From: an uncultured Clostridia bacterium
Lineage (GTDB): Bacteria > Bacillota > Clostridia > TANB77 > CAG-508
NCBI GenBank assembly: GCA_949077355.1
Contig: CARUQW010000004.1
Span: 1-36,424, forward strand
Direction of reading: 5' to 3'
Length of the DNA: 36,424 nucleotides
Part shown: in pieces, positions 1 through 8,183 of the stretch
How the letters are laid out: every line of letters starts with the position of its first letter
Position numbering within the stretch: the first letter of the stretch is position 1
Notes under the pieces: generated by a model
The model's database searches: none
What the model was told of the DNA's origin: nothing
The model's input: only the letters and a program-made list of their open reading frames with translations
Program-made: the position numbers and the translations under genes

Positions 1-2228
1 AAATAACAGAAGTTTCTGGCTATACAATAGCAATAACAGGAACGGTAGCAGAAGGATTTACAGTGACCAATACCCACACACCAGAAAAATATAACGGTAA
101 TGGTAAATTAACCGGAATAAAAACTTGGATTGATACAGCAACTGTAAAAGCTCAAAGACCAACTTCAATTGCAGTAAAATTATATGCAGATGGAGAAGAA
201 GTATTGGATAAAGACGGAAATCCAATGATTGCAATTGCAACAGGAACAGAAGACGTTTGGTCATATGAATTCAATGAATTACCAAAATATAAAGATGCTG
301 GTAAAGAAATTGTTTATACGATTAAAGAATTAGACAAAAATGGAAACCCAGTTGTAGAAGGTGGAAATTATAGTGAACAATTTGTAACAACCTATGAAGG
401 AAACAATATTATAAATACTCACGTAGCTCCAGAAATAACAGTAACTAAGAGTAATAGTAATACACAACAAACATTTGTAAAATATGGAGAAACCATAACT
501 TATAATATAACAGCAACAAACAATGGAAATGCAAAAGGAACGGTTACTATTACAGATAATGTACCAGAAAATTCTGAGTTACAAGGAACACCAACATTAA
601 CTAAAGGAAGTACAACGACTAATATTACAATAGCAGATTTAGCCAAAGGATATAATATTGAATTAGGACCACAAGAAAGTGCAATTATAACATTTACAGT
701 TAAAGCAACCGCTTATGCTGGAACAGAAATTGAAAATACAGCACATTATAAAACACCAGATAAAGAAGATGAAACAGAAACAGTAACAACACCAGTAGAA
801 GCAGATGTAAATGTTATACCAACAACAACTACTACTACAACAAATCCTCAAAAAGTAATCTTAGTATTAGATACTTCAGGAAGTATGGGGTATGGTGTAA
901 ACGGTAAAAAAGATAGTAAACCAACAAGAATGAGCGTATTAAAAGAAGCAGCAGAAGAATTTTTAAATAATTTCTTACCAGAAGGAACCAAAAATCAAGT
1001 TATGATTATTGCATATGCTGGTAATGCAGAAACAAAATGTGATTATACATCAAGTGCAAAAACAGCAAACAGAATAGTAAATGGTTTAGGAGCTAATGGT
1101 GGAACAAATACAGATGCAGCACTAGAATTAGCTAATACTTATGTAAAACAAGGGGAAGAAAATACAAGTGTTATATTAATGACAGATGGATTACCTACTT
1201 ACTATCAATATACAGATAGATGGGGAACACATACAGGTGGTAACGGACAAAGCAACCAATGGGATAGTACTTTAAAAGAATGTAGAGACCAAGCAATTGA
1301 TTCTGCTCAATTAATAAAAAATAAAGGAACTAAAGTATATACAATAGGATTTGGATTGGGTAAAGACAATACAGCAAAAACATTCTTAGAGAGTGTTGCA
1401 ACAACAGCTAAGGATTATTATCCATCTGATAGTTCAGCAGAACTAAACAACGCTTTCACTCAAATAACACAATCAATTGTAAGTGATGGAAATAAGGAAA
1501 CTTTAACTACATCAATCAATGATACAGAAAAAGGAAAGAGTGGAGAGGTAATAATTGATAAAAAATATTTTGCAGAAAATCAAAATGTAGAAATATATAC
1601 CAAACCATATACTGGAGCTAATAAAGAGGATAATGTACCTACCGTCTACACATGGTCAGAATTTGAAAATTTAACCGTAAAAGAAACTGATGTAGAAGGA
1701 AATGAAAGAGAAGTTTCAGTAGTTGAATATGTAAGAGATGAAGAGGGAAAAGTAACTAAAATAAAATTCGATCTAGGTAAATACATGGAAGCAACAGAAG
1801 GTATAGCAGCAAGTGATAAATTAACAATTAGATTTGTAACACCTGCAAAACAAAAAATGAGGTCAGCAAATGCATTCTCACTAGTATTTAGCTTATGTGA
1901 TGAAGAAGAAGTAAGTGATGATACCGTAGCAGAATATGAAGAACAATTTAACCAAGTAGAACAAGAAAAAGCTTCAACAACATCAACTGTACCAGTAAAA
2001 ACAGACAAAGAAGAAACAGAAAATGAAAATGCAGAAAATAATACGGTAGAAAATAATGCTGCTGATAAGACAGAAACAGAAAATAAAGACAACATAGAAG
2101 GAAATACAGAAATAGACGCTGGAAATGAAACAACAAAACCAGAAGAGACGCCAAGTAAATCAGAGCCAACTAAACCTGAGACTGATAACAAGATTGAAAA
2201 TACAGTAGTAGAACCAGAAGCAGAATAA
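1..2228 (+). CDS. Surface/adhesin-like protein with Cna-B, DUF11 and VWA domains (5' truncated)
   Basis: The reading frame is open from base 3 and has no start inside the window, so this is the C-terminal ~740 residues of a larger protein. Order seen: the end of a Cna-B-type repeat closing in FTVTNTHTPE; a second Cna-B-like repeat (about nt 90-420) closing in NIINTH; a DUF11-type beta domain (about nt 425-820) with TATNNGNAKGTVTITDNVP; a Thr-rich linker; then a von Willebrand A domain (about nt 850-1480). The VWA domain has a MIDAS signature, DTSGSMG near nt 870 and MTDGLP near nt 1180. The tail (about nt 1960-2228) is an acidic Glu/Asn/Thr/Pro-rich low-complexity stretch. Such architectures are typical of extracellular adhesins or pilin tips. 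Unusually, the C terminus has no LPXTG motif, hydrophobic segment or basic anchor. Function inferred from domains only. Confidence 0.85.
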   Translation, partial: ITEVSGYTIAITGTVAEGFTVTNTHTPEKYNGNGKLTGIKTWIDTATVKAQRPTSIAVKLYADGEEVLDKDGNPMIAIATGTEDVWSYEFNELPKYKDAGKEIVYTIKELDKNGNPVVEGGNYSEQFVTTYEGNNIINTHVAPEITVTKSNSNTQQTFVKYGETITYNITATNNGNAKGTVTITDNVPENSELQGTPTLTKGSTTTNITIADLAKGYNIELGPQESAIITFTVKATAYAGTEIENTAHYKTPDKEDETETVTTPVEADVNVIPTTTTTTTNPQKVILVLDTSGSMGYGVNGKKDSKPTRMSVLKEAAEEFLNNFLPEGTKNQVMIIAYAGNAETKCDYTSSAKTANRIVNGLGANGGTNTDAALELANTYVKQGEENTSVILMTDGLPTYYQYTDRWGTHTGGNGQSNQWDSTLKECRDQAIDSAQLIKNKGTKVYTIGFGLGKDNTAKTFLESVATTAKDYYPSDSSAELNNAFTQITQSIVSDGNKETLTTSINDTEKGKSGEVIIDKKYFAENQNVEIYTKPYTGANKEDNVPTVYTWSEFENLTVKETDVEGNEREVSVVEYVRDEEGKVTKIKFDLGKYMEATEGIAASDKLTIRFVTPAKQKMRSANAFSLVFSLCDEEEVSDDTVAEYEEQFNQVEQEKASTTSTVPVKTDKEETENENAENNTVENNAADKTETENKDNIEGNTEIDAGNETTKPEETPSKSEPTKPETDNKIENTVVEPEAE

Positions 2229-2246
2229 TAAAGCATAAGGAAGTAG

Positions 2247-2283
2247 AAATAGAAAGAGTAATTATCTACTCTTTCTATTTTTT
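2247..2283 (+). terminator. Intrinsic terminator after the adhesin gene
   Basis: A perfect 14-bp stem (AAATAGAAAGAGTA pairing with TACTCTTTCTATTT) with a 6-nt loop runs into a T tract, 18 bases after the adhesin stop. Confidence 0.8.
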
Positions 2284-2339
2284 AATAAGAAAGAATCTAC
2301 AAAAGCATAACGAAAAATTATCTAGGAGGAAGTATAAAT

Positions 2340-2963
2340 ATGGGAAAACATTCAGCAAGAAGAACAGGGGAAAAAAGCAGAAACCCAGCTAAAGGTATAG
2401 GGATAGTAGTCGTTATATGCATTTTATTGGGAGTAGTAAGTTATATAGTATATAGCAAAAACAAACCCAAAACAGCTATAAATAATTTATTCACAGAATT
2501 GAAAGCAGGGAATAGAGAAGAAATCAATAATTATTTAGATTATGAACAATTGATATATAGCTTAGATGAAATGTTAACAGGCGAAGGAAATGAACAAATT
2601 TCAAATATTAGAAAAAAGCTATTTGATAGCATGGAGTGGAACATAGAGAATATAGAAATAGATGGTGAAAATGCTACCGCTGTTGTAGAAGTAACCAATA
2701 AAGATTTTGTTAAAGTAATCACGAACTGGATGAAAAGTATTATAAATGAAAGAACAAAGGGAGTAGAGGTAACAGAAGAGATATCTTTACAAAAATTACA
2801 AGATACATTGACAGGAACACAAGAAAGAAAAACAGTGATAAAAAAGATTATACTAAACCAAGACGGAAAAAATTGGAAAATAGAAATCGACGAAAATTTT
2901 AGAGATTTAGTATATCCTGGAATTGATAGTGTAGTTACAGTTTTAAATCAAAATAATAAATAG
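2340..2963 (+). CDS. Single-pass membrane protein of unknown function
   Basis: 207 residues. A strong site AGGAGG lies 10 bases before the ATG. The basic N-terminal tail (KHSARRTGEKSR) is followed by one membrane segment at about residues 18-37 (GIVVVICILLGVVSYIVY), then a charged domain of about 165 residues that should lie outside the cell. The outer part starts with a helix like those in NTF2-like DUF4878/DUF5105 lipoproteins (KTAINNLFTELKAGNREEIN...), has alternating beta segments (IDGENATAVVEV) and ends with KNWKIEID. I do not recognise a catalytic motif. It lies between two hairpins, so it is probably transcribed alone or by read-through from the adhesin gene. Confidence 0.75.
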   Translation: MGKHSARRTGEKSRNPAKGIGIVVVICILLGVVSYIVYSKNKPKTAINNLFTELKAGNREEINNYLDYEQLIYSLDEMLTGEGNEQISNIRKKLFDSMEWNIENIEIDGENATAVVEVTNKDFVKVITNWMKSIINERTKGVEVTEEISLQKLQDTLTGTQERKTVIKKIILNQDGKNWKIEIDENFRDLVYPGIDSVVTVLNQNNK

Positions 2964-2997
2964 AAATGGCTGAATCTAGTGTTGATTCAGCCATTTC
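2963..2997. terminator. 14-bp perfect hairpin after the membrane-protein gene
   Basis: GAAATGGCTGAATC pairs with GATTCAGCCATTTC across a 7-nt loop, starting on the last base of the stop codon. There is no long T tract on either side, so termination would be weak or factor-assisted. It separates two convergent genes. Confidence 0.55.
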
Positions 2998-3019
2998 AAA
3001 TATCTATTTAAATTAAAAT

Positions 3020-3184
3020 CTAAACTAAAATATTAGCAATCGTTAAAAATAGAGCATATAATAAAGTTTTAAAAGAAATACGTATGGTAGTTCTAGAAGC
3101 TCTTTTTATAACCATTAATCTGTGTTCTTTTCTAACCGTTAGTGCCAAACTACTCGGCACAGGTACAAATTCTTTCGTATTCAT
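3020..3184 (-). CDS. Small membrane-associated protein, 54 residues, unknown function
   Basis: A short reverse-strand ORF beginning MNTKEFVPVPSSLALTVRKE and ending LTIANILV. AAGGAG lies 8 bases before its ATG. A consensus sigma-A promoter lies ~75 bases upstream (3260-3288), which is much better support than most short ORFs have. The N-terminal half is polar and basic (RKEHRLMVIKRASRTT); the last ~18 residues (FKTLLYALFLTIANILV) are hydrophobic and could be a tail anchor. An open frame exists on the opposite strand at 3084-3266, but without a ribosome site. No family recognised. The phased repeats at 3295-3342 suggest regulated expression. Confidence 0.6.
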   Translation of the reverse strand: MNTKEFVPVPSSLALTVRKEHRLMVIKRASRTTIRISFKTLLYALFLTIANILV

Positions 3185-3259
3185 AATAATCATCTCCTTA
3201 GTCTTGTGTAAATCAAAAAATCTAAACTTTTGTAACGATAAATTTCATCTTATAAATTT

Positions 3260-3288
3260 ATTATAAGATAAAAAAATACTTTTGTCAA
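3260..3288 (-). promoter_or_regulatory. Sigma-A promoter of the 54-residue protein gene
   Basis: Reverse strand reads TTGACA (3288-3283), a 17-base spacer, then TATAAT (3265-3260). Both hexamers are perfect consensus. Confidence 0.8.
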
Positions 3289-3294
3289 CAAAAA

Positions 3295-3342
3295 TGTAAT
3301 AAAAATGTAATATTTTTGTAACAAAAGTAATAAAAATGTAAT
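3295..3342. promoter_or_regulatory. Phased TGTAAY direct repeats (candidate operator)
   Basis: TGTAAT at 3295, TGTAAT at 3306, TGTAAC at 3317, a degenerate AGTAAT at 3326 and TGTAAT at 3337 repeat every 10-11 bases. The array abuts the -35 box of the reverse-strand promoter at 3283-3288 and overlaps the aspS stop. The same T,T,C triplet of repeats with the same 11-base phase occurs at 35298-35325. In reverse orientation the units read ATTACA/GTTACA, close to the TTHACA half-sites bound by OmpR-family response regulators such as PhoP. The regulator is inferred. Confidence 0.45.
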
Positions 3343-5090
3343 TATTTTATATCTAATTGAATATGAATATCTCTTAATTGTTCCCTTTCTACAGCACTTG
3401 GAGCACCCATCATCAAATCTTGTGCTTTACTATTTAATGGAAAGGCAATAACTTCACGAATACTATCTGAATCGGTCAAAAGCATTAACATTCGGTCGAT
3501 TCCAGGAGCAATACCAGCATGTGGAGGAGCACCAAATTGGAAAGCAGTATATAAAGCACCGAATTTAGATTTCACTTCATCCTCTGTGTAACCAGCCATG
3601 GTGAAAGCTTTTAGCATAATATCAATAGAATGATTTCTAACTGCACCAGAAGATAATTCGACTCCGTTTACTACTAGGTCATACTGATAAGCTAAAATGT
3701 CCAATGGATTTTGTGTTAACAATGCCTCTAAACCACCTTGAGGCATAGAAAATGGATTATGACTAAAAGCTAAATTTCCATGCTCATCTTCTTCAAACAT
3801 TGGAAAATCTACAATCCATGCAAAAGCAAAAATATCATGATTAATTAAATCAAGTCTTTTTCCAAGTTCTTCTCGAATTTGACCAGCTAATTCTGTTGCT
3901 CTTTTTTTATTATCTGCAATAAAGAAAATGGTGTCTTCTTTTTCTAAATTAGCTAAATTTAATAATTCTTTTTTCAAACTATCTGGAATAAATTTATCAA
4001 TAGGACCTTTAAAACTCAAATCTTCTTGTACTTCTAAATAGCCAAGTCCAGCCATACCAATGTGGGTAGCAAACTGTAGCATCTTTTCATGAAATCCTTT
4101 GGAAAGATGACCTTTAACACGAATTGCTCGAACGGTTCGATTGATAAAAGGCTTAAAAGTACATTGGTTGAAAAAATCAGATAAATCAATTATGAAAAGA
4201 GGATTTCTTAAATCTGGTTTATCAGTTCCATATTTTAGCATAGCATCTTGGTAAGAAATTCTTGGAAAAGGATATTCTGCAATTTTTTTATTAGAAAATT
4301 CTTGAAAAGTATGATACATAATTGGCTCAATTACTTTAAAAACATCTTCTTGTGTGGCATATGCCATTTCCATATCCAATTGATAAAATTCACCAGGAGC
4401 TCTATCACTTCTTGCATCTTCATCTCGAAAACAAGGTGCAATTTGAAAATATTTATCAATACCAGAAACCATCAATAATTGCTTAAACTGTTGAGGTGCC
4501 TGTGGCAAAGCATAAAATTTACCAGCATGCAATCGACTAGGAACTAAATAATCACGAGCACCTTCAGGAGATGAACTAGTTAAAATAGGCGTTTGAACCT
4601 CTAAAAAACCTTGTTCAATCATTTGATTTCTTAAAAATTGAAGAACTTTTGCCCTTAACATTAAATTATCTTTTAACTTATCATTTCTCAAATCCAAAAA
4701 ACGATATTGAAGTCGTAAATCTTCTCTAACCTCTTGATTAGCATTAATTTCAAAAGGTAAGTTTCTAGTTCTTTTTCCTAAAACTTCAATTTCTTCTATG
4801 CGGATTTCAACCAATCCAGTTTTCAACTTTGGATTAATTGTTTCCTCATCTCTTTTTTTTACCTCTCCATACACAGTAACAGAAGATTCTACTGGGATAT
4901 GAGAAGCAAAATCTACATCATCTTCTTTTCCAGAAGTAACGACTTGTGTAATACCATACATATCTCGAATATCAAGAAAAACAAGTCCTCCAAAATCACG
5001 AATAGTCTGGACAAAACCAGCAATTCTAACCTTTTTTCCGATATCCTCTAAATTAATTTCATCACAAGTACAAGTTCGATATTCTTTCAT
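3342..5090 (-). CDS. aspS: Aspartyl-tRNA synthetase
   Basis: 582 residues from the ATG at 5090, which follows AAAGGAGG by 7 bases; the frame stays open further upstream, but that region is T-box leader. The bacterial AspRS plan is complete: an N-terminal OB-fold anticodon-binding domain (about residues 1-105, KVRIAGFVQTIRDFGGL), class II motif 2 with FRDEDARSDR, the bacterial GAD insertion domain in the middle, and class II motif 3 (GAPPHAGIAPGIDRM) near the C terminus. It attaches aspartate to tRNA-Asp in the cytoplasm. I cannot tell a discriminating from a non-discriminating (Asp/Asn) enzyme by eye. Transcription is controlled by the T-box leader between its promoter and the start; a TTGCCA-type mini-palindrome sits just before the ribosome site. 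Confidence 0.96.
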   Translation of the reverse strand: MKEYRTCTCDEINLEDIGKKVRIAGFVQTIRDFGGLVFLDIRDMYGITQVVTSGKEDDVDFASHIPVESSVTVYGEVKKRDEETINPKLKTGLVEIRIEEIEVLGKRTRNLPFEINANQEVREDLRLQYRFLDLRNDKLKDNLMLRAKVLQFLRNQMIEQGFLEVQTPILTSSSPEGARDYLVPSRLHAGKFYALPQAPQQFKQLLMVSGIDKYFQIAPCFRDEDARSDRAPGEFYQLDMEMAYATQEDVFKVIEPIMYHTFQEFSNKKIAEYPFPRISYQDAMLKYGTDKPDLRNPLFIIDLSDFFNQCTFKPFINRTVRAIRVKGHLSKGFHEKMLQFATHIGMAGLGYLEVQEDLSFKGPIDKFIPDSLKKELLNLANLEKEDTIFFIADNKKRATELAGQIREELGKRLDLINHDIFAFAWIVDFPMFEEDEHGNLAFSHNPFSMPQGGLEALLTQNPLDILAYQYDLVVNGVELSSGAVRNHSIDIMLKAFTMAGYTEDEVKSKFGALYTAFQFGAPPHAGIAPGIDRMLMLLTDSDSIREVIAFPLNSKAQDLMMGAPSAVEREQLRDIHIQLDIK

Positions 5091-5104
5091 TTTTTTACCT
5101 CCTT

Positions 5105-5133
5105 TTACCACAAGGGACGGACCTTTTTGGCAA
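5105..5133. repeat. 29-bp mini-palindrome, TTGCCA family, solo copy
   Basis: Ends TTACCA...TGGCAA with core GGGACGGACC at internal positions 10-19. It lies between the T-box terminator and the aspS ribosome site, so it is in the aspS 5' untranslated RNA. Confidence 0.75.
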
Positions 5134-5161
5134 TTTTTTTTTGCAATGGAGATATTTTTTA

Positions 5162-5390
5162 TAAATACAAAAAACGCCCACTGCATAAATATGCAGGGAC
5201 GAAATAATCTTTTTCCGCGGTACCACCCAGCTTGAAAATTTTGATAATTTTCCACTTTATTAAAATACTCCAATGTGTTTCGCTTATTTTAGGTTGACTA
5301 AAAGGGTTTTCAGCCGGTGACCCTTATTCTCTTTTTAGTTACTTCTAAAGGCTTTCATTGTACAGACGTATTATGCTTTATTTTTAATAT
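5162..5390 (-). ncRNA. T-box leader controlling aspS
   Basis: The reverse strand carries the T-box signature TGGGTGGTACCGCGGA (5229-5214), whose UGG-containing bulge contacts the uncharged tRNA 3' end. It is followed by a terminator hairpin (CTGCATA pairing with TATGCAG, 5196-5175) and a T6 run. Upstream is a stem I-like structure (ACTAAAA pairing with TTTTAGT, with a GGGT...ACCC distal stem) including an AAGTA strand like the loop-E side of a specifier loop, then the linker GGAGT. Uncharged tRNA should stabilise the antiterminator and switch aspS on. The specifier codon is unclear: the facing strand reads GTCAACC, not an obvious GAC or GAT. Confidence 0.88.
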
Positions 5391-5395
5391 CCATT

Positions 5396-5425
5396 ATTAT
5401 ACATCAGTATGAGCAAATTTGTCAA
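5396..5425 (-). promoter_or_regulatory. Sigma-A promoter of the T-box/aspS transcript
   Basis: Reverse strand TTGACA (5425-5420), 18-base spacer, TATAAT (5401-5396), directly upstream of the T-box. Confidence 0.8.
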
Positions 5426-5429
5426 GTAT

Positions 5430-5482
5430 TATGCAAAAAATAAAAAAATAAATAGAGAATATAAGCTATATTCTCTATTTAT
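5430..5482 (-). terminator. Terminator of the 5488-5991 gene
   Basis: A perfect 16-bp stem (5448-5463 with 5467-5482, 3-nt loop) is followed in the reverse direction by a T-rich tract. It starts 5 bases after the gene's stop. Confidence 0.8.
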
Positions 5483-5487
5483 AGACG

Positions 5488-5991
5488 CTATTTTCTTACT
5501 TTTAGAATATAATATCCTACAAAATCTAAATCGGTACAGTATTCTGGGGAATTTCCTAAAGGCCGAATGGGGCGTTCAATTCCTTCCTGATGAGACCAAT
5601 TCATGTCTGCATTCTGGCGGGCAAAATGAAAATCATAAAGATGAAAATCATAAGTCTCAAAGTAGCAATCATCATAAAAAAATGCAACTTTCCATTCTTG
5701 TTTGCTTACAGGTTCTTCAAAATTACTTTTTCTTACCTGTATACCTAAAACATTCATATCAGCTAAAAAGGCTTCTTCGGCTTCTTTCCTATTCTTGGCA
5801 GGGTAATGATTCGAAATATTCCCCAAGTTGTAAATGTAGTTTTCTTCATACTTGTCTTCAAAATAGGTTGAACCAATCGCATAGCTATAGCAATTGCTAC
5901 TATGATAATAAGAAATAGGTTGGTACTCTAATGGGTAGTTATTTTTTTGAATACTTTCCCGTATCAGTGAGATTTTCTCATTTTTTGTCAT
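5488..5991 (-). CDS. Putative papain-like Cys/His protein, unknown function
   Basis: 167 residues, AGGAGG-type ribosome site before the ATG at 5991, own sigma-A promoter and own terminator. Two motifs look catalytic: NCYSYAIGS near residue 34 (Cys in a small-residue helix) and DFHFARQ...NWSHQEG near residues 120-137 (His and a second His). This Cys...His spacing and the phrase around the second motif resemble predicted papain-fold amidases or peptidases; that assignment is inference. There is no signal peptide or membrane segment, so it should be cytoplasmic. It uses one CGG codon (5563-5565), rare in this window. A long open frame on the other strand (5409-5918) lacks a ribosome site and motifs. 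Confidence 0.75.
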   Translation of the reverse strand: MTKNEKISLIRESIQKNNYPLEYQPISYYHSSNCYSYAIGSTYFEDKYEENYIYNLGNISNHYPAKNRKEAEEAFLADMNVLGIQVRKSNFEEPVSKQEWKVAFFYDDCYFETYDFHLYDFHFARQNADMNWSHQEGIERPIRPLGNSPEYCTDLDFVGYYILKVRK

Positions 5992-6041
5992 AAGATACCT
6001 CCTAAAATATACTTTTAGAAATTACTACAAGTGACGTATAC

Positions 6042-6070
6042 ATAATATCATAAGGAGTATCATTTGTCAA
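6042..6070 (-). promoter_or_regulatory. Sigma-A promoter of the 5488-5991 gene
   Basis: Reverse strand TTGACA (6070-6065), 17-base spacer, TATTAT (6047-6042). Confidence 0.7.
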
Positions 6071-6099
6071 TTCTAAAATTATTCGTAAATAGTAGCAAG

Positions 6100-6795
6100 C
6101 TATTGTTGTTCTTCAAACAATAAGGTTTCAGTATATCCTAATTCCCAAGGAGCTTTTATATTTTCATCTGTTACAACATCTTTTTCTACTTTTTGTTCTA
6201 AAACTTGTCCATCCATATTTTCTTTGTCAATCAAATTCGTGTCTGCGTTAATCCAAAGCTTTTCGCTAAAAGCTTTCAACTCTACGGTGATGTATTTCTG
6301 ATTAGCAATTGATTCAGAACCAAATTTTACTCCTGATTGATAGGTAAGAAGAATCATTTCTTTCAAAGAAGAAACATCATCCTTTTCAATCCAGAAATAA
6401 TTTAATAAGTTTAAACAAGCAGGGGTATCAAAAAAGCCATTCATTTCTACTTTTTGATATTCTTTCTTATCATCAAATACAAAATAAATTTGATTATCTT
6501 TTCCATAGATTCTACTTTTTCCATCAACTAGTACATGATTGATAACACCATCCTTATAATAGGTTGTACTTTCTGAACCATAAGCATTTCTAGTAAGTTT
6601 ATAGTTAGTACCAAAATCAATACCAATATTATTTTGTAAAACCTTTTGAAGTCGTAAGGCAGTAATCACCAAATTTCCACCATAAATAAGGAAAATAAGA
6701 AGGGGAATGATAATAATAACAAGCAGCATTTTTCGATATTTACTTTTTACAAATTTTACTTCTTCTTCTGAAATTTTTCTTATTTCTTTTTTCAT
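6100..6795 (-). CDS. Membrane protein of the ECF sigma operon
   Basis: 231 residues from the ATG at 6795, which AGAGAGG precedes by about 7 bases; a GTG three codons earlier would lie on top of that site. A cytoplasmic basic tail is followed by one membrane helix (about residues 25-43, LLVIIIIPLLIFLIYGG) and a ~185-residue external domain rich in beta-type sequence (SRIYGKDNQIYFVFDD). It starts 15 bases after the anti-sigma stop and is the last gene of the sigma / anti-sigma operon. Its external domain has the same general layout as that of the anti-sigma factor, so it may be a sensor partner or a target of the sigma factor. No known family recognised. Confidence 0.75.
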   Translation of the reverse strand: MKKEIRKISEEEVKFVKSKYRKMLLVIIIIPLLIFLIYGGNLVITALRLQKVLQNNIGIDFGTNYKLTRNAYGSESTTYYKDGVINHVLVDGKSRIYGKDNQIYFVFDDKKEYQKVEMNGFFDTPACLNLLNYFWIEKDDVSSLKEMILLTYQSGVKFGSESIANQKYITVELKAFSEKLWINADTNLIDKENMDGQVLEQKVEKDVVTDENIKAPWELGYTETLLFEEQQ

Positions 6796-6810
6796 AAGAA
6801 TCACCTCTCT

Positions 6811-7680
6811 TTATCTTTCATTTTCTACTAATGTATAACCTGTTAAATCTGGTTTTTTTACATCATACCAGCTAACACTACTAGTAAGTGTTCGGTATTC
6901 AGAGGACTTTTGAGGGCTTTCAACGATTCTTTCGGCAAAAAATGTATCTTTATCCAAGAATACTTTAATACCTTTTTGAGTATCTTTTATTACATAATAT
7001 TCTTTTGCTCGGAAAGCCTCTTTTTGAATGGTTACATTAGAAGTAAATATAAATTTTAAAATAGAAATTGGTTGAATTTCGCTATTTTTTATAAGATTTT
7101 TCATTTCAGGTAATACCAAAATAGGGATATTGATATTGTCATTTCCATGAATATCTTCTTTTTTTATGGAGTAAGTTTTCTTCTCATTATCAATGAAATA
7201 ATGGTCAGATGCTTCCCAGTATTCAAGTACGTGGTTACCTTTTACTTTTCTCATTTTACTTTCTGCAAAATAGGTGGTAATATGTTCTTCACTTTTTTCA
7301 ATGGATTCATCATATTCTTCTATTCGGAAATTGGCACAAGCACCTGCGTAATTGATATTTTTAAGTAAAGCATTTTTTACGATAAAATATTTAGAGCCAA
7401 GATTCGTAACACCAATTCCTAAAAACATGAGAATACATAAAATTACAAAAAGTTTTAGAATTTTTATTTTTCTTCTGTATTTTTTAATTGTTTTAACATT
7501 TTCTGTGTTTTGAATGACTTCTTTTTGAATGTCAGAAGTCATTTGTGAGTAAGCCTTTTGACAGGTTTCACAAGTTTCTAGATGTTCCTCTACAAGTTTT
7601 TTACTTTCTTCAGAAAGTAAGGCATCAATATAAGCTGGTAATAAATCTTCAACGATTTTGCAAATATTCTTATTTTTCAT
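6811..7680 (-). CDS. Zinc-finger (ZAS/HC2) anti-sigma factor
   Basis: 289 residues from the ATG at 7680, 10 bases after AAGGAG; it overlaps the end of the sigma gene by 11 bases, implying translational coupling. The N terminus carries the zinc anti-sigma signature EEHLETCETCQ (H-x3-C-x2-C, about residues 33-44) preceded by the usual LLPAYIDALLSEE helix. One membrane helix follows (about residues 72-92, FVILCILMFLGIGVTNLG), then an external domain of ~195 residues. Family knowledge: the ZAS domain holds the ECF sigma factor inactive at the membrane until a signal releases it. The signal cannot be read from the sequence. Confidence 0.88.
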   Translation of the reverse strand: MKNKNICKIVEDLLPAYIDALLSEESKKLVEEHLETCETCQKAYSQMTSDIQKEVIQNTENVKTIKKYRRKIKILKLFVILCILMFLGIGVTNLGSKYFIVKNALLKNINYAGACANFRIEEYDESIEKSEEHITTYFAESKMRKVKGNHVLEYWEASDHYFIDNEKKTYSIKKEDIHGNDNINIPILVLPEMKNLIKNSEIQPISILKFIFTSNVTIQKEAFRAKEYYVIKDTQKGIKVFLDKDTFFAERIVESPQKSSEYRTLTSSVSWYDVKKPDLTGYTLVENER

Positions 7681-8161
7681 AACAATCACTCTCCTTTACT
7701 TTTTTCTTTCCACGATAGAAGGTAACTCGTGCCCAATTTTCGGTTTTACCTAAAACTTGTCCAATTTCTTTAAAAGACATATCAGAATGTAATCTTAAGT
7801 ACATAACTCTTTGCATTTCTATATCTAGCTGTTGAATACTTTGGTATACAAAAGAAAGCTGTTCTTTTTGAATCAAAATCTCTTCCATGGTATCTTTTGA
7901 AACTTCTTCTATATTTTCGGTTATTGTTATCTTTCTATTTCTTTTTCGAACCTCGTCATACCAAAGATTTTTTGCAATTTCGCATAACCAACTAGATAAT
8001 TTACAATTTCCTTTAAAAGAATCAATATGTTTTATCATTTTACAAAAAGTTTCTTGTGTTAATTCCTCTGAAATATCTGGGTTATGTGTAATGCAACATA
8101 AATATTTATAGATGATAGAATAGTTTTCATTATATATTTTTTCTATTTTGTGATTGTGCAT
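7670..8161 (-). CDS. ECF-family RNA polymerase sigma factor
   Basis: 163 residues, the usual ECF length. ATG at 8161 follows AAAGGAG by 8 bases. Region 2 is clear in the first half (ISEELTQETFCKMIKHI and LSSWLCEIAKNLWYDEVRK), and region 4 at the C terminus has the helix-turn-helix VMYLRLHSDMSFKEIGQVLGKTEN. There is no region 1 or 3. It leads a three-gene operon with its anti-sigma factor and a membrane protein. The upstream region has an ECF-type TGTAAC/CGTC promoter, implying autoregulation. Family resemblance is to SigV/SigX/SigW-like envelope stress factors; the target regulon is not visible. Confidence 0.93.
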   Translation of the reverse strand: MHNHKIEKIYNENYSIIYKYLCCITHNPDISEELTQETFCKMIKHIDSFKGNCKLSSWLCEIAKNLWYDEVRKRNRKITITENIEEVSKDTMEEILIQKEQLSFVYQSIQQLDIEMQRVMYLRLHSDMSFKEIGQVLGKTENWARVTFYRGKKKVKESDCYEK

Positions 8162-8183
8162 TTTTTTACTCCTTTACGTATTA

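Noticed and set aside
1646..2236. Long reverse-strand open frame (~196 codons) opposite the adhesin gene
   Set aside because: Ser/Val/Leu-rich composition mirrors the acidic tail on the other strand; no ribosome site; the forward domains are clear.
3084..3266. Forward 60-codon open frame
   Set aside because: Antisense of the 54-residue reverse gene, which has the better promoter and ribosome site.
3289..3345. CRISPR-like array in the TGTAAT repeats
   Set aside because: Units are only 6 bases with 5-base spacers; this is operator-like phasing, not repeat-spacer architecture. No cas genes.
5160..5240. GGGACG next to the T-box terminator (around 5196) as another repeat unit
   Set aside because: It lies at the terminator stem, lacks the arms at unit spacing, and is explained by the T-box structure.
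5091..5273. N-terminal extension of AspRS (61 codons)
   Set aside because: It is T-box leader RNA; the start at 5090 has AAAGGAGG and matches the family N terminus.
5409..5918. Forward open frame of ~169 codons opposite the Cys/His protein
   Set aside because: No ribosome site, begins inside the T-box promoter, odd composition; the reverse gene has promoter, ribosome site and terminator.
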